From Streptomyces wedmorensis (lineage in GTDB: Bacteria > Actinomycetota > Actinomycetes > Streptomycetales > Streptomycetaceae), in contig NZ_JNWK01000006.1 of NCBI RefSeq assembly GCF_000716445.1, forward strand, positions 192,301-256,300: DNA of 64,000 nucleotides, written 5' to 3'. The position numbers and the translations under genes are program-made. This document shows, in pieces, positions 8,519 through 17,830 of this stretch; positions within the stretch are counted from its first letter, which is position 1; every line of letters starts with the position of its first letter. The notes below the pieces were generated by a model. That model was not told the DNA's origin and did not search any database. It saw only the letters and a program-made list of their open reading frames with translations.

Positions 8519-9463
8519 CTAGGGGCGGGGCCCGTCGCCTTCGAGGGACGGAGCGCGGCGGTCATGGTGTTTTCGGAAGTCCCCCGGGCTCCGTCCGGTC
8601 TCGCGGCGGAAGAAGCGGCAGAAGTAGGCGGGGTCGTCGAAGCCGACTCTGGCCGCCACCTGACGGATCGACAGGCCGGTGCCGACCAGCAGCCGTTGGG
8701 CCTCCCGGGTGCGGGCCGCGCGCAGGAGGTCGCCGGGGGTGCGGCCGGTGGCGGCCCGGACGGCCTCGGCGAGATAGCCGGGGGTGACGCCGATCAGCTC
8801 GGCACACTCGCGCACGGTCCTGCCCTCCGCTCCGGTGCGGGCGGTCAGGCGGGCGAACTCCTCGGCGACGGCCGCGGCCCTGCCCGGCGGGGGGCCCGCG
8901 GGCGGCGGTCCGGCCTGCCCGGGACCCGGCAGTCGTGCCGTACGGACCAGGAGGACGTGCAGCAGGGAGCGCAGCACGGTCGCGAAGCCGTCGGCGCCGT
9001 GCCGGTACTCCTCGACGAGTTCGGCCATCAGGCGGGCGGTACGCGCGTGCGTGGGGCCGTCGAGGGTGTGCCAGGGGCGTTCGCCGAGGCGGCGGAGGAG
9101 GTCCCGGTCGCCGGGGTGGTCGAGGAGGAAGTCCTCGGTGAAGAGGACGACGGTGCCGTCGAGGTCTTCGGCGTCCTCCCAGCGGTGCACCTGACCGGGC
9201 AGGACGACGCCCAGGTGGGGCGGGCTCAGCGGCCAGCGGGCCAGGTCGACGACGTGCGTGCCGGTGCCGGAGGTGACGTGGACGATCTCGTGGAAGGTGT
9301 GCCGGTGCGGGAAGGCGGCCCGGGACAGCGGGCCGACGGCGTCGAAGCTTCCGGCGGCGAAGGGCACGTCGTCGGGCAGGCGCAGTTCCAGGCGGTGCAT
9401 GGGCGGGTCGCCGGCCTTCGGGGCGGCGCAGGGGGTGCCGGGTAAGACGGTGGTGCCACGCAT
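8519..9463 (-). CDS. AraC-family transcriptional regulator with cupin sensor
   Basis: The 314-residue protein has an N-terminal cupin-type sensor domain (about 25-150; PHRHTFHEIVHVTSGTGTHV and PPHLGVVLPGQVHRW) and a C-terminal AraC DNA-binding domain (about 205-300) with two helix-turn-helix parts, TVRECAELIGVTPGYLAEAV and LSIRQVAARVGFDDPAYFCRFF. The ATG at 9463 is chosen because GAGAGGGAAG lies about 8-10 nt upstream; a second ATG at 9400 lacks a site. It is read in the same direction as the secreted dioxygenase 42 bp downstream, so it is a good candidate for an aromatic- or sugar-responsive activator of that gene. The ligand cannot be read from the sequence. Confidence 0.88.
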   Translation of the reverse strand: MRGTTVLPGTPCAAPKAGDPPMHRLELRLPDDVPFAAGSFDAVGPLSRAAFPHRHTFHEIVHVTSGTGTHVVDLARWPLSPPHLGVVLPGQVHRWEDAEDLDGTVVLFTEDFLLDHPGDRDLLRRLGERPWHTLDGPTHARTARLMAELVEEYRHGADGFATVLRSLLHVLLVRTARLPGPGQAGPPPAGPPPGRAAAVAEEFARLTARTGAEGRTVRECAELIGVTPGYLAEAVRAATGRTPGDLLRAARTREAQRLLVGTGLSIRQVAARVGFDDPAYFCRFFRRETGRSPGDFRKHHDRRAPSLEGDGPRP

Positions 9464-9590
9464 CGGGCCGCTTCCCTCTCGACGACTGGTACAGACCATT
9501 CGGGTGGTTTCCACGATGGCACGGCACCTCCCATGGGTCACCCCCGCGTGCGGCACCACCACTGGCGATCAAGGCGGACTTCCCCCGAAC

Positions 9591-9637
9591 ACGGCGGAGG
9601 GGCCCGGCTCGCAGCGAGCCGGGCCCCTCCGCCGTGC
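9591..9637 (-). terminator. Terminator of the nuo operon
   Basis: A perfect 22-bp GC-rich stem (9591-9612 with 9616-9637) with a CAG loop lies 9 bp beyond the nuoN stop. It is the strongest hairpin in the window and separates nuo from the AraC gene. Confidence 0.92.
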
Positions 9638-9645
9638 GACCGCGT

Positions 9646-11295
9646 CTACCGGACGAACACGCTCGCCTGGTTCGCCAGGTCGAGGAAGTACTGCGGCGCG
9701 AGACCGAGCACCAGCGTGACCGCCACGCCCACGGTGATGGTGAGCGTCGTCAGCGCCGACGGCACGGCGACCGTGGGGCCGTCCGCCTTCGGCTCGCTGA
9801 AGAACATGAGCACGATCACCCGGATGTAGAAGAACGCGGCGATCGCCGAGGAGATCACACCGACCACGACGAGCGCGCCCGCGCCGCTCTCCGCCGCCGC
9901 CGAGAAGACGGCGAACTTGCCGGAGAACCCGGAGGTCAGCGGAATGCCGGCGAAGGCGAGCAGGAAGACCGCGAAGACCGCCGCGACCAGCGGCGAACGG
10001 CGGCCGAGACCGCCCCACTTGGAGAGGTGCGTGGCCTCGCCGCCCGCGTCCCTGACCAGGGTGACGACGGCGAACGCGCCGATCGTCACGAACGAGTACG
10101 CCCCCAGGTAGAAGAGGACGGACGAGATGCCGGTCGGCGTGGCCGCGATGACACCGGCGAGCAGGAAGCCCGCGTGCGCGATCGACGAGTACGCCAGGAG
10201 CCGCTTGATGTCGGTCTGGGTGATGGCGACGATCGCACCGCCCAGCATGGTGACGATCGCGACGCCCCACATGACCGGCCGCCAGTCCCAGGTGAGACCC
10301 GGCAGCACCACGTACAGCAGGCGGAGCAGCGCGCCGAACGCGGCGACCTTGGTCGCGGCGGCCATGAAGCCGGTGACCGGGGTCGGGGCGCCCTGGTAGA
10401 CGTCCGGGGTCCACATGTGGAACGGCACGGCGCCGACCTTGAAGAGGAGCCCCGTGAGGACCATGGCGAAGCCGATGAGGAGCAGCGCGTCGTTGCCCAT
10501 GGTGTCGGCGAGCGCCGGGTCGACGGAGGCGATCGAGCCGTCCACGACGTCGGCGATGGTGGCGTACGAGACGGAGCCCGCGTAGCCGTAGAGCAGGGCG
10601 ATCCCGAAGAGCAGGAAGGCCGAGGAGAACGCGCCGAGCAGGAAGTACTTGACGGCCGCCTCCTGCGACATCAGCCGCTTGCGGCGGGCGACGGCGCAGA
10701 GCAGGTACAGCGGGAGGGAGAAGACCTCCAGGGCGACGAAGAGCGTCAGGAGGTCGTTGGCCGCCGGGAAGACCAGCATGCCGGCGATCGCGAACAGCGC
10801 GAGCGGGAAGACCTCCGTGGTGGTGAACCCGGCCTTGACGGCCGCCTTCTCCTGCTCGCTGCCGGGGACGGCGGCGGCCTCGGCGGCGAAGGAGTCGACC
10901 TTGTGGCCGTGGTCGGCCGGGTCGAGCCTGCGCTCGGCGAAGGTGAAGATCGCGACGATCGAGGCGAGGAGAATGGTGCCCTGGAGGAAGAGGGCGGGCC
11001 CGTCGACGGCGATGGCGCCCATGGCCGCGATGTGGGCCTTGGTGGTGCCGTAGCCGCCCGCCGCCAGGCCGACGACGGCGGCGAAGGCGGCGGCGAGGGC
11101 GAGGACGGACAGGAAGACCTGGCCGAGGTAGCGGCCCTTGCGGGGCACGAAGGCCTCGACGAGGACGCTGACGATCGCGGCGCCGATCACGATGAGCACG
11201 GGCGCGAGCTGCGTGTACTCGATGTGGGGCGCCGGGATCTTGGCGATCGGCTCGGCAGCCGTCGTCCACAGGCTGTGGACAGCCGTTGCACTCAC
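9646..11295 (-). CDS. nuoN: NADH-quinone oxidoreductase subunit N
   Basis: NuoN is one of three antiporter-like proton-pumping membrane subunits of complex I. The 549-residue protein has about 14 hydrophobic helices and the family landmarks DLLTLFVALEVFSLPLYLLCA (conserved Glu in helix 5), MSQEAAVKYFLLGAFSSAFLLFG and the lysine helix GLLFKVGAVPFHMWTPDVYQGAPTPV. The start is GTG 11295 with GGAGG 7 nt upstream; it overlaps the nuoM stop by 4 bp (GTGA). The N-terminus carries about 30 extra residues before the first helix compared with E. coli, usual for actinobacteria. Last gene of the operon. Confidence 0.96.
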   Translation of the reverse strand: MSATAVHSLWTTAAEPIAKIPAPHIEYTQLAPVLIVIGAAIVSVLVEAFVPRKGRYLGQVFLSVLALAAAFAAVVGLAAGGYGTTKAHIAAMGAIAVDGPALFLQGTILLASIVAIFTFAERRLDPADHGHKVDSFAAEAAAVPGSEQEKAAVKAGFTTTEVFPLALFAIAGMLVFPAANDLLTLFVALEVFSLPLYLLCAVARRKRLMSQEAAVKYFLLGAFSSAFLLFGIALLYGYAGSVSYATIADVVDGSIASVDPALADTMGNDALLLIGFAMVLTGLLFKVGAVPFHMWTPDVYQGAPTPVTGFMAAATKVAAFGALLRLLYVVLPGLTWDWRPVMWGVAIVTMLGGAIVAITQTDIKRLLAYSSIAHAGFLLAGVIAATPTGISSVLFYLGAYSFVTIGAFAVVTLVRDAGGEATHLSKWGGLGRRSPLVAAVFAVFLLAFAGIPLTSGFSGKFAVFSAAAESGAGALVVVGVISSAIAAFFYIRVIVLMFFSEPKADGPTVAVPSALTTLTITVGVAVTLVLGLAPQYFLDLANQASVFVR

Positions 11296-12863
11296 TTGGC
11301 CGCCTCCACTTCGGGTGTGGGGTCCTTCTGCTGGACGTCGGACATGGTGTGCTGCACCGCCGGGTTGACGACATCCGTCAGCGGCTTCGGGAAGACCCCG
11401 AGGAAGATCAGCACGGCGATGAGCGGGATGACGACCGCGAGTTCGCGCGGCCGCAAGTCCGGCAGCGTCCGGACCTCCTCCTTCACCGGCCCGGTCATCG
11501 TCCGCTGGTACAGGACGAGGGTGTAGAGCGCGGCGAGGACGATGCCGGTGGTGGCGATGATGCCGGCCACCGGGTACCGGGCGTACGTCCCGACCAGGAC
11601 GAGGAACTCGCTGACGAACGGGGCGAGTCCGGGCAGCGACAGGGTCGCGAGGCCGCCGATCAGGAACGTGCCGGCGAGCACCGGGGCGACCTTCTGCACG
11701 CCGCCGTAGTCGGCGATGAGCCGCGAGCCGCGCCGGGAGATCAGGAAGCCGGCGACGAGCATCAGGGCGGCCGTCGAGATGCCGTGGTTGACCATGTAGA
11801 GCGTGGCGCCGGACTGGCCCTGGGTGGTCATCGCGAAGATGCCCAGGATGATGAAGCCGAAGTGCGAGATCGACGCGTAGGCGACCAGGCGCTTGATGTC
11901 CCGCTGACCGACGGCGACCAGCGCGCCGTAGACGATGCTGATCAGCGCGAGGACGACGATCGCCGGAGTGGCCCACTTGCTCGCCTCGGGGAAGAGCCCG
12001 AGGCAGAAGCGGAGCATCGCGAAGGTGCCGACCTTGTCGACGACGGCGGTGATGAGGACGGCGACCGGGGCGGTCGCCTCCCCCATCGCGTTCGGCAGCC
12101 AGGTGTGCAGCGGCCAGAGCGGGGCCTTCACCGCGAAGGCGAAGAAGAAGCCGAGGAACAGCCACCGCTCGGTGCTGGTCGCCATCTCCAGCGAGCCGTT
12201 GGCCCGCGCCTCGGCGATCTCGGTGAGCGAGAAGTTCCCCGCGACCACGTAGAGCCCGATGACGGCGGCCAGCATGATGAGGCCGCCGACCAGGTTGTAG
12301 AGCAGGAACTTGACCGCCGCGTACGAGCGCTGGGCCGCCGCGTTCTCGTCGGAGCCCGCGTGGGCGCGGTCGCCGAAGCCGCCGATGAGGAAGTACATCG
12401 GGATGAGCATGGCTTCGAAGAGGATGTAGAAGAGGAAGACGTCGGTGGCCTCGAAGGAGAGGATCACCATCGCCTCGACCATGAGGATCAGGGCGAAGAA
12501 GCCCTGGGTCGGCCGCCAGCGCGAGGACTTCGTCTCCAGGGGGTCGGCGTCGTGCCAGCCGGCCAGGATGACGAAGGGGATCAGCAGCGCGGTGAGCGCG
12601 ATGAGCGCCACCCCGATGCCGTCCACTCCCAGTTCGTAGCGGACGCCGAAGTCCTTGATCCAGGCGTGCGACTCGGTGAGCTGGTACCGGTCGCCGCCGG
12701 GCTCGAACCGTGCGAAGACGACGGCGGCGAGCACCAGCGTGGCGAGCGAGACCAGCAGCGCCAGCCACTTGGCGGCGGTCCGGCGGGCCGCGGGGACGGC
12801 GGCGGTGAGGATGGCACCGACCGCCGGAACCGCTGCCGTGACCGTAAGGAGCGGGAAGGACAT
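11292..12863 (-). CDS. nuoM: NADH-quinone oxidoreductase subunit M
   Basis: NuoM is the second antiporter-like proton-pumping subunit. The 523-residue protein shows ATDVFLFYILFEAMLIPMYFLIGGFG (key Glu of helix 5), FAVKAPLWPLHTWLPNAMGEA (key Lys of helix 7) and DIKRLVAYASISHFGFIILG. ATG 12863 (MSFPLLTVTAAVPAVGA) is chosen because it lies 5 bp after the nuoL stop and begins the first membrane helix; the frame is open far upstream inside nuoL but only as a shadow. The stop overlaps the nuoN start by 4 bp, which suggests translational coupling. Confidence 0.96.
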   Translation of the reverse strand: MSFPLLTVTAAVPAVGAILTAAVPAARRTAAKWLALLVSLATLVLAAVVFARFEPGGDRYQLTESHAWIKDFGVRYELGVDGIGVALIALTALLIPFVILAGWHDADPLETKSSRWRPTQGFFALILMVEAMVILSFEATDVFLFYILFEAMLIPMYFLIGGFGDRAHAGSDENAAAQRSYAAVKFLLYNLVGGLIMLAAVIGLYVVAGNFSLTEIAEARANGSLEMATSTERWLFLGFFFAFAVKAPLWPLHTWLPNAMGEATAPVAVLITAVVDKVGTFAMLRFCLGLFPEASKWATPAIVVLALISIVYGALVAVGQRDIKRLVAYASISHFGFIILGIFAMTTQGQSGATLYMVNHGISTAALMLVAGFLISRRGSRLIADYGGVQKVAPVLAGTFLIGGLATLSLPGLAPFVSEFLVLVGTYARYPVAGIIATTGIVLAALYTLVLYQRTMTGPVKEEVRTLPDLRPRELAVVIPLIAVLIFLGVFPKPLTDVVNPAVQHTMSDVQQKDPTPEVEAAK

Positions 12864-12868
12864 GTCAG

Positions 12869-14764
12869 TTACACCGCCCTCATCAGCAGGGTCGCGGCGA
12901 TGAGCACCGCAGTACCTCCGAACATGGAGACCGCGTACGTGCGGGCGTAGCCGTTCTGGAGCTTGCGCAGTCGGCCGGAGAGTCCGCCGACGGAGGCCGC
13001 GGTGCCGTTGACGACGCCGTCGACCAGGGTGTGGTCGACGTACACGAGCGAGCGGGTGAGGTGCGTGCCGCCCGTGACGAACACGGCGTGGTTGAAGTCG
13101 TCCTGGAGGAGGTCGCGGCGGGCGGCCCGGGTGAGGAGCGAACCGCGCGGGGCGACCACCGGCACGGGCCGGCGTCCGTACTGGAGGTACGCGATGCCGA
13201 CGCCGATCACCATGACGGCGACGGTGGCGCCGGTGATGGCCCCGGCGCTGATCGGCGGGTGGCCGTGCTCGAAGTTCGTCACCGGCTCCAGCCAGGCGAC
13301 GAACCGGTCGCCGATGCCGAAGAACGCGCCCGCGAACACGGACCCGAAGGCCAGCAGGACCATCGGGATCGTCATGGACTTCGGCGACTCGTGCGGGTGC
13401 GGCGCGTGGCCTTCGGCATCGGGCTGCCAGCGCTTCTCGCCGAAGAAGGTCATGAGCATCACGCGGGTCATGTAGTACGCGGTGATGGCCGCGCCGAGGA
13501 GGGTGACCGAGCCGAGGATCCAGCCCTCGGTGCCGCCCTTGGCGAAGGCCGCCTCGATGATCTTGTCCTTGGAGAAGAAGCCGGACAGGCCGGGGAAGCC
13601 GATGATCGCGAGGTAGCCGAGGCCGAAGGTGGCGAAGGTGACCGGCATGTACTTCCGCAGGCCGCCGTACCTGCGCATGTCGACCTCGTCGTTCATGCCG
13701 TGCATGACCGAACCGGCGCCGAGGAACAGCCCGGCCTTGAAGAAGCCGTGGGTCACCAGGTGCATGATCGCGAAGGCGTACCCGATGGGGCCGAGGCCGG
13801 CCGCCAGGATCATGTAGCCGATCTGCGACATCGTCGAACCGGCGAGCGCCTTCTTGATGTCGTCCTTGGCGCAACCGACGATCGCACCGAAGAGGAGCGT
13901 GACCGCGCCGACCACGGTGACGACCAGCTGGGCGTCCGGGGCGGCGTTGAAGATGTCGGCGGAGCGGACGATCAGGTAGACGCCGGCGGTGACCATGGTC
14001 GCCGCGTGGATGAGGGCCGAGACCGGCGTCGGGCCCTCCATCGCGTCCCCGAGCCAGGACTGCAGCGGCACCTGGGCCGACTTGCCGCAGGCCGCGAGGA
14101 GCAGCATCAGACCGATCGCGGTCAGCTTGCCCTCGCTCGCCTCGTCCGTCGCCGCGAACACCGGCCCGAAGGCGAAGGTGCCGAAGGTGGTGAACATCAG
14201 CATGATCGCGATCGAGAGGCCCATGTCGCCGACCCGGTTGACCAGGAAGGCCTTCTTCGCGGCGGTCGCCGCGGTGGGCTTGTGCTGCCAGAAGCCGATC
14301 AGGAGGTACGAGGCGAGGCCGACGCCCTCCCAGCCGAAGTACAGCAGCAGGAAGTTGTCGGCGAGGACGAGCAGCAGCATCGCCGCGACGAACAGGTTGA
14401 GGTAGCCGAAGAACCGGCGGCGGCGCTCGTCGTGCTCCATGTAGCCGATGGAGTACACGTGGATGAGCGTGCCCACCCCGGTGATCAGCAGGACGAACGT
14501 CATCGACAGCTGGTCGAGCTGGAAGGCGATGTCCGCCTGGAAGCCGTCGACGGAGATCCAGGTGAAGAGCCGCTGGTGCATGGCCCGGTCCTCGGCGCCC
14601 TTGCCGAGCATGTCGGCGAAGAGCGCGAGGCCGATGAAGAAGGAGACGGCCGCGAGGAGCGTGCCGAGCCAGTGCCCGGACTTGTCGAGCCGACGTCCGC
14701 CGCAGAGCAGCACCGCCGCTCCGAGCAGGGGCGCCCCGACGAGCAGCGCAATGAGATTTTCCAC
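12869..14764 (-). CDS. nuoL: NADH-quinone oxidoreductase subunit L
   Basis: NuoL is the distal antiporter-like pump subunit, with the long lateral helix at its C-terminus. The 631-residue protein contains [24 protein letters not shown] (Glu of helix 5), [45 protein letters not shown] (Lys of helix 7) and [17 protein letters not shown] (Lys of helix 8). The C-terminal part keeps the amphipathic stretch after residue 500. ATG 14764 ([16 protein letters not shown]) lies 10 bp after the nuoK stop. Confidence 0.97.
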   Translation of the reverse strand: MENLIALLVGAPLLGAAVLLCGGRRLDKSGHWLGTLLAAVSFFIGLALFADMLGKGAEDRAMHQRLFTWISVDGFQADIAFQLDQLSMTFVLLITGVGTLIHVYSIGYMEHDERRRRFFGYLNLFVAAMLLLVLADNFLLLYFGWEGVGLASYLLIGFWQHKPTAATAAKKAFLVNRVGDMGLSIAIMLMFTTFGTFAFGPVFAATDEASEGKLTAIGLMLLLAACGKSAQVPLQSWLGDAMEGPTPVSALIHAATMVTAGVYLIVRSADIFNAAPDAQLVVTVVGAVTLLFGAIVGCAKDDIKKALAGSTMSQIGYMILAAGLGPIGYAFAIMHLVTHGFFKAGLFLGAGSVMHGMNDEVDMRRYGGLRKYMPVTFATFGLGYLAIIGFPGLSGFFSKDKIIEAAFAKGGTEGWILGSVTLLGAAITAYYMTRVMLMTFFGEKRWQPDAEGHAPHPHESPKSMTIPMVLLAFGSVFAGAFFGIGDRFVAWLEPVTNFEHGHPPISAGAITGATVAVMVIGVGIAYLQYGRRPVPVVAPRGSLLTRAARRDLLQDDFNHAVFVTGGTHLTRSLVYVDHTLVDGVVNGTAASVGGLSGRLRKLQNGYARTYAVSMFGGTAVLIAATLLMRAV

Positions 14765-14774
14765 GGTCAGCCCC

Positions 14775-15074
14775 TCACAGCTTCATCAGGCTGGCGTCGT
14801 CGACCGAGGCCGAGTGGCGGGCACGGAAGACGGACACGATGATCGCGAGCCCGACGACGACCTCCGCGGCGGCGACGACCATCGTGAAGAACGCGATGAT
14901 CTGGCCGTCGAGGTTGCCGTGCATGCGGGAGAAGGTGACGAACGCGAGGTTGCAGGCGTTGAGCATCAGCTCGACGCACATGAAGACCACGATCGCGTTG
15001 CGCCGGATCAGCACCCCGGCCGCACCGATGGTGAACAGCAGGGCCGCGAGGTACAGGTAGTTGACGGGATTCAC
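14775..15074 (-). CDS. nuoK: NADH-quinone oxidoreductase subunit K
   Basis: NuoK (99 residues, three helices, MrpC-like) forms part of the proton path between the quinone site and the antiporter subunits. It carries the two conserved membrane glutamates in [16 protein letters not shown] and [20 protein letters not shown] 15074 overlaps the nuoJ stop by 4 bp and has AGGAGG about 9 nt upstream. Length equals the family norm. Confidence 0.97.
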   Translation of the reverse strand: MNPVNYLYLAALLFTIGAAGVLIRRNAIVVFMCVELMLNACNLAFVTFSRMHGNLDGQIIAFFTMVVAAAEVVVGLAIIVSVFRARHSASVDDASLMKL

Positions 15075-15898
15075 CGGGTGGCCTCCTCTTCGTCCCGGTC
15101 CCGGCCGAGCCGCTCCTCGGAGCGCTGCTCCAGGGCCTTGAGGTCGGCCATCGCCTCGGTGGACACGTCCCGGACCTGGCCCCGCTTGCGCAGGGTCGAG
15201 ATGACGGTGAGCTCCGACGGGGTGCCGTCGGGCAGCAGACCGGCGATGTCCACGGCGTTGTGCCGGGCGTAGACGCCGGGTGCGGGCAGCGGCGGCAGGT
15301 GCTTGCCTTCCCGCACGCGCTGCTCGGAGAGCTCGCGCTGGGTGCGGGCCCGCTCGGTGCGCTCGCGGTGGGTGAGCACCATCGCGCCGACGGCGGCGGT
15401 GATGAGGAGCGCGCCGGTGATCTCGAAGGCGAAGACGTACTTGGTGAAGATGAGGGCGGCGAGGCCCTCGACGTTCCCGCCGTGCGCCGCGTTGGCGGCG
15501 CCGAGGCCGGCGAACTCGGTGAGCGAGGCCTGGCCGATGCCGGCGATGAGCAGGATGCCGAAGCCGAGGCCGCAGGCGGCGGCCCACCAGCGCTGCCCCT
15601 TGATGGTCTCCTTCAGCGAGTCCGCGGCCGTGACGCCGACCAGCATGACGATGAAGAGGAAGAGCATCATGATCGCGCCGGTGTAGACGACGATCTGGAC
15701 GATGCCGAGGAAGTACGCGCCGTTGGCGAGGTAGAAGACCGCGAGGACGATCATCGTGCCTGCCAGCGACAGGGCGCTGTGCATGGCCTTCTTCATCAGG
15801 ATCGTGGCGAGGGCGCCGGCGACGGCGACGGTGCCGAGGACCCAGAACTGGAAGGCCTCACCGGAAGAGGTGGCGTAGGCGGCGAGGTTGGCGCTCAT
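15071..15898 (-). CDS. nuoJ: NADH-quinone oxidoreductase subunit J
   Basis: NuoJ (275 residues) has five membrane helices, with the pi-bulge type helix [25 protein letters not shown]. It is about 90 residues longer than the E. coli protein; the extra part is a charged cytoplasmic C-terminal tail (after [19 protein letters not shown]), as in other Streptomyces. ATG 15898 overlaps the nuoI stop by 4 bp. Confidence 0.96.
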   Translation of the reverse strand: MSANLAAYATSSGEAFQFWVLGTVAVAGALATILMKKAMHSALSLAGTMIVLAVFYLANGAYFLGIVQIVVYTGAIMMLFLFIVMLVGVTAADSLKETIKGQRWWAAACGLGFGILLIAGIGQASLTEFAGLGAANAAHGGNVEGLAALIFTKYVFAFEITGALLITAAVGAMVLTHRERTERARTQRELSEQRVREGKHLPPLPAPGVYARHNAVDIAGLLPDGTPSELTVISTLRKRGQVRDVSTEAMADLKALEQRSEERLGRDRDEEEATR

Positions 15899-16473
15899 GC
15901 TTCCGCCCCCTCCGGCTCGCCCTTCTCGCCCTTGGAGACGGCGACCTGCTGGACGGTGCCGGGCGCGGCCTCGGTGACGAGGCCCCGGTAGTAGTCCTGC
16001 TCGGTCATGCCGGGGAAGATCGCGTGCGGCGAGTCGACCATGGTCTCCTCGAGACCCGCGAGGAGCTGCTCCTTGGTGTAGATCAGGTTCTCGCGGGAGG
16101 AGTCGGCCAGTTCGAACTCGTTGGTCATCGTCAGCGCGCGCGTCGGGCACGCCTCGATGCACAGGCCGCACAGGATGCAGCGGGCGTAGTTGATCTGGTA
16201 GACGCGGCCGTAGCGCTCGCCGGGCGAGTAGCGCTCCTCGTCCGTGTTGTCCGCGCCCTCCACGTAGATGGCGTCGGCGGGACAGGCCCAGGCGCACAGC
16301 TCGCAGCCGACGCACTTCTCCAGACCGTCGGGGTGACGGTTGAGCTGGTGCCGGCCGTGGAAGCGGGGCGCCGTCGTCTTCTGCTGCTCCGGGTACTGCT
16401 CGGTCAGCCGCTTCTTGAACATGGCCTTGAAGGTCACGCCGAAACCGGCCACCGGGTTCTGGAAGTCAGACAC
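15895..16473 (-). CDS. nuoI: NADH-quinone oxidoreductase subunit I
   Basis: NuoI carries electrons through two [4Fe-4S] clusters (N6a, N6b) toward NuoB. The 192-residue protein has both 8Fe-type motifs, [12 protein letters not shown] and [12 protein letters not shown]. Start is GTG 16473 ([19 protein letters not shown]) with AAGGAG 7 nt before it; an upstream in-frame ATG would need a longer, unconserved leader. It overlaps the nuoH stop by 8 bp, the longest overlap in the operon. Confidence 0.96.
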   Translation of the reverse strand: MSDFQNPVAGFGVTFKAMFKKRLTEQYPEQQKTTAPRFHGRHQLNRHPDGLEKCVGCELCAWACPADAIYVEGADNTDEERYSPGERYGRVYQINYARCILCGLCIEACPTRALTMTNEFELADSSRENLIYTKEQLLAGLEETMVDSPHAIFPGMTEQDYYRGLVTEAAPGTVQQVAVSKGEKGEPEGAEA

Positions 16474-17830
16474 CGTCCGTCTCCTTTCCATCACTCGCAG
16501 TAGCAGTATCGGGGGCGCCACTGACAACGAGGTCCCGGTCGTGCCGGGGCCTGCGCCGCGGCACGGGCGGCAGGGACTGCCCGGGCTTGGGCGGTACGGG
16601 GAAGCCGCCGGCCATCGCGTCGAAGGCCCGCGCGGTCTCGGGGGCTGCCGTGGCGGCCTTCGCCTTCCGGTCGCGGAACAGGTCCACGAGGAAGGAGAGC
16701 AGCAGCAGTCCGAGGACGGCTCCGGCCACGTACAGGACGATGTTCGAGAAGGCGATGTTCTCGTTCCGCATCGCCCGGACGGTGGCGACCAGCATCAGCC
16801 AGACCACGGAGACCGGGATGAGGACCTTCCAGCCGAGCTTCATCAGCTGGTCGTAGCGGACGCGGGGCAGGGTGCCGCGGAGCCAGATGAAGAAGAACAG
16901 CAGCAGCTGCACCTTGAGGACGAACCAGAGCATCGGCCACCAGCCGTGGTTCGCGCCCTCCCAGAAGGTGGAGACGGGGTACGGGGCCCGCCAGCCGCCC
17001 AGGAAGAGGGTCACCGAGACGGCCGAGACCGTCACCATGTTCACGTACTCGGCGAGCATGAACATCGCGAACTTGATGGACGAGTACTCGGTGTTGAAGC
17101 CGCCGACGAGGTCGCCCTCGGACTCCGGCATGTCGAAGGGGGCGCGGTTCGTCTCGCCGACCATCGTGACGATGTAGATGATGAACGAGACCGGCAGCAG
17201 GATCACGAACCAGCGGTCCGCCTGCGCCTCGACGATCTTCGAGGTCGACATCGACCCGGAGTAGAGGAAGACGGAGGCGAAGGCCGCGCCCATGGCGATC
17301 TCGTACGAGATCATCTGCGCGCACGACCTGAGCCCGCCGAGCAGCGGGTACGTGGAGCCGGACGACCAGCCCGCGAGGACGATGCCGTAGATGCCGACGG
17401 AGGCGACCGCGAGGACGTACAGCATCGCGATCGGCAGGTCGGTGAGCTGCATCGCGGTCCGGTGGCCGAAGATCGAGACCTCGTTGCCGGCCGGGCCGAA
17501 GGGGATCACGGCGATCGCCATGAACGCGGGGATCGCGGCGATGATCGGGGCGAGGACGTACACGACCTTGTCGGCCCGCCGGACGATCACGTCCTCCTTG
17601 AGCATCAGCTTGATGCCGTCCGCGAGGGACTGCAGCATGCCCCAGGGGCCGTGCCGGTTGGGGCCGATGCGCAGCTGCATCCACGCGACGACCTTGCGCT
17701 CCCACACGATGGAGAAGAGCACGGTGACCATCAGGAAGGCGAAGCAGAAGACGGCCTTGATCAGGACGAGCCACCAGGGGTCCGTGCCGAACATGGACAG
17801 GTCTTCGGCCGCCAGGACGTTCGCGGTCAT
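16466..17830 (-). CDS. nuoH: NADH-quinone oxidoreductase subunit H
   Basis: NuoH forms the quinone-access chamber and the first membrane part of the proton path. The 454-residue protein has eight or nine helices and the conserved loops [43 protein letters not shown] and [22 protein letters not shown]. It is about 125 residues longer than E. coli NuoH because of a soluble Pro-rich C-terminal tail ([20 protein letters not shown]). ATG 17830 overlaps the nuoG stop by 4 bp. Confidence 0.96.
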   Translation of the reverse strand: MTANVLAAEDLSMFGTDPWWLVLIKAVFCFAFLMVTVLFSIVWERKVVAWMQLRIGPNRHGPWGMLQSLADGIKLMLKEDVIVRRADKVVYVLAPIIAAIPAFMAIAVIPFGPAGNEVSIFGHRTAMQLTDLPIAMLYVLAVASVGIYGIVLAGWSSGSTYPLLGGLRSCAQMISYEIAMGAAFASVFLYSGSMSTSKIVEAQADRWFVILLPVSFIIYIVTMVGETNRAPFDMPESEGDLVGGFNTEYSSIKFAMFMLAEYVNMVTVSAVSVTLFLGGWRAPYPVSTFWEGANHGWWPMLWFVLKVQLLLFFFIWLRGTLPRVRYDQLMKLGWKVLIPVSVVWLMLVATVRAMRNENIAFSNIVLYVAGAVLGLLLLSFLVDLFRDRKAKAATAAPETARAFDAMAGGFPVPPKPGQSLPPVPRRRPRHDRDLVVSGAPDTATASDGKETDGV

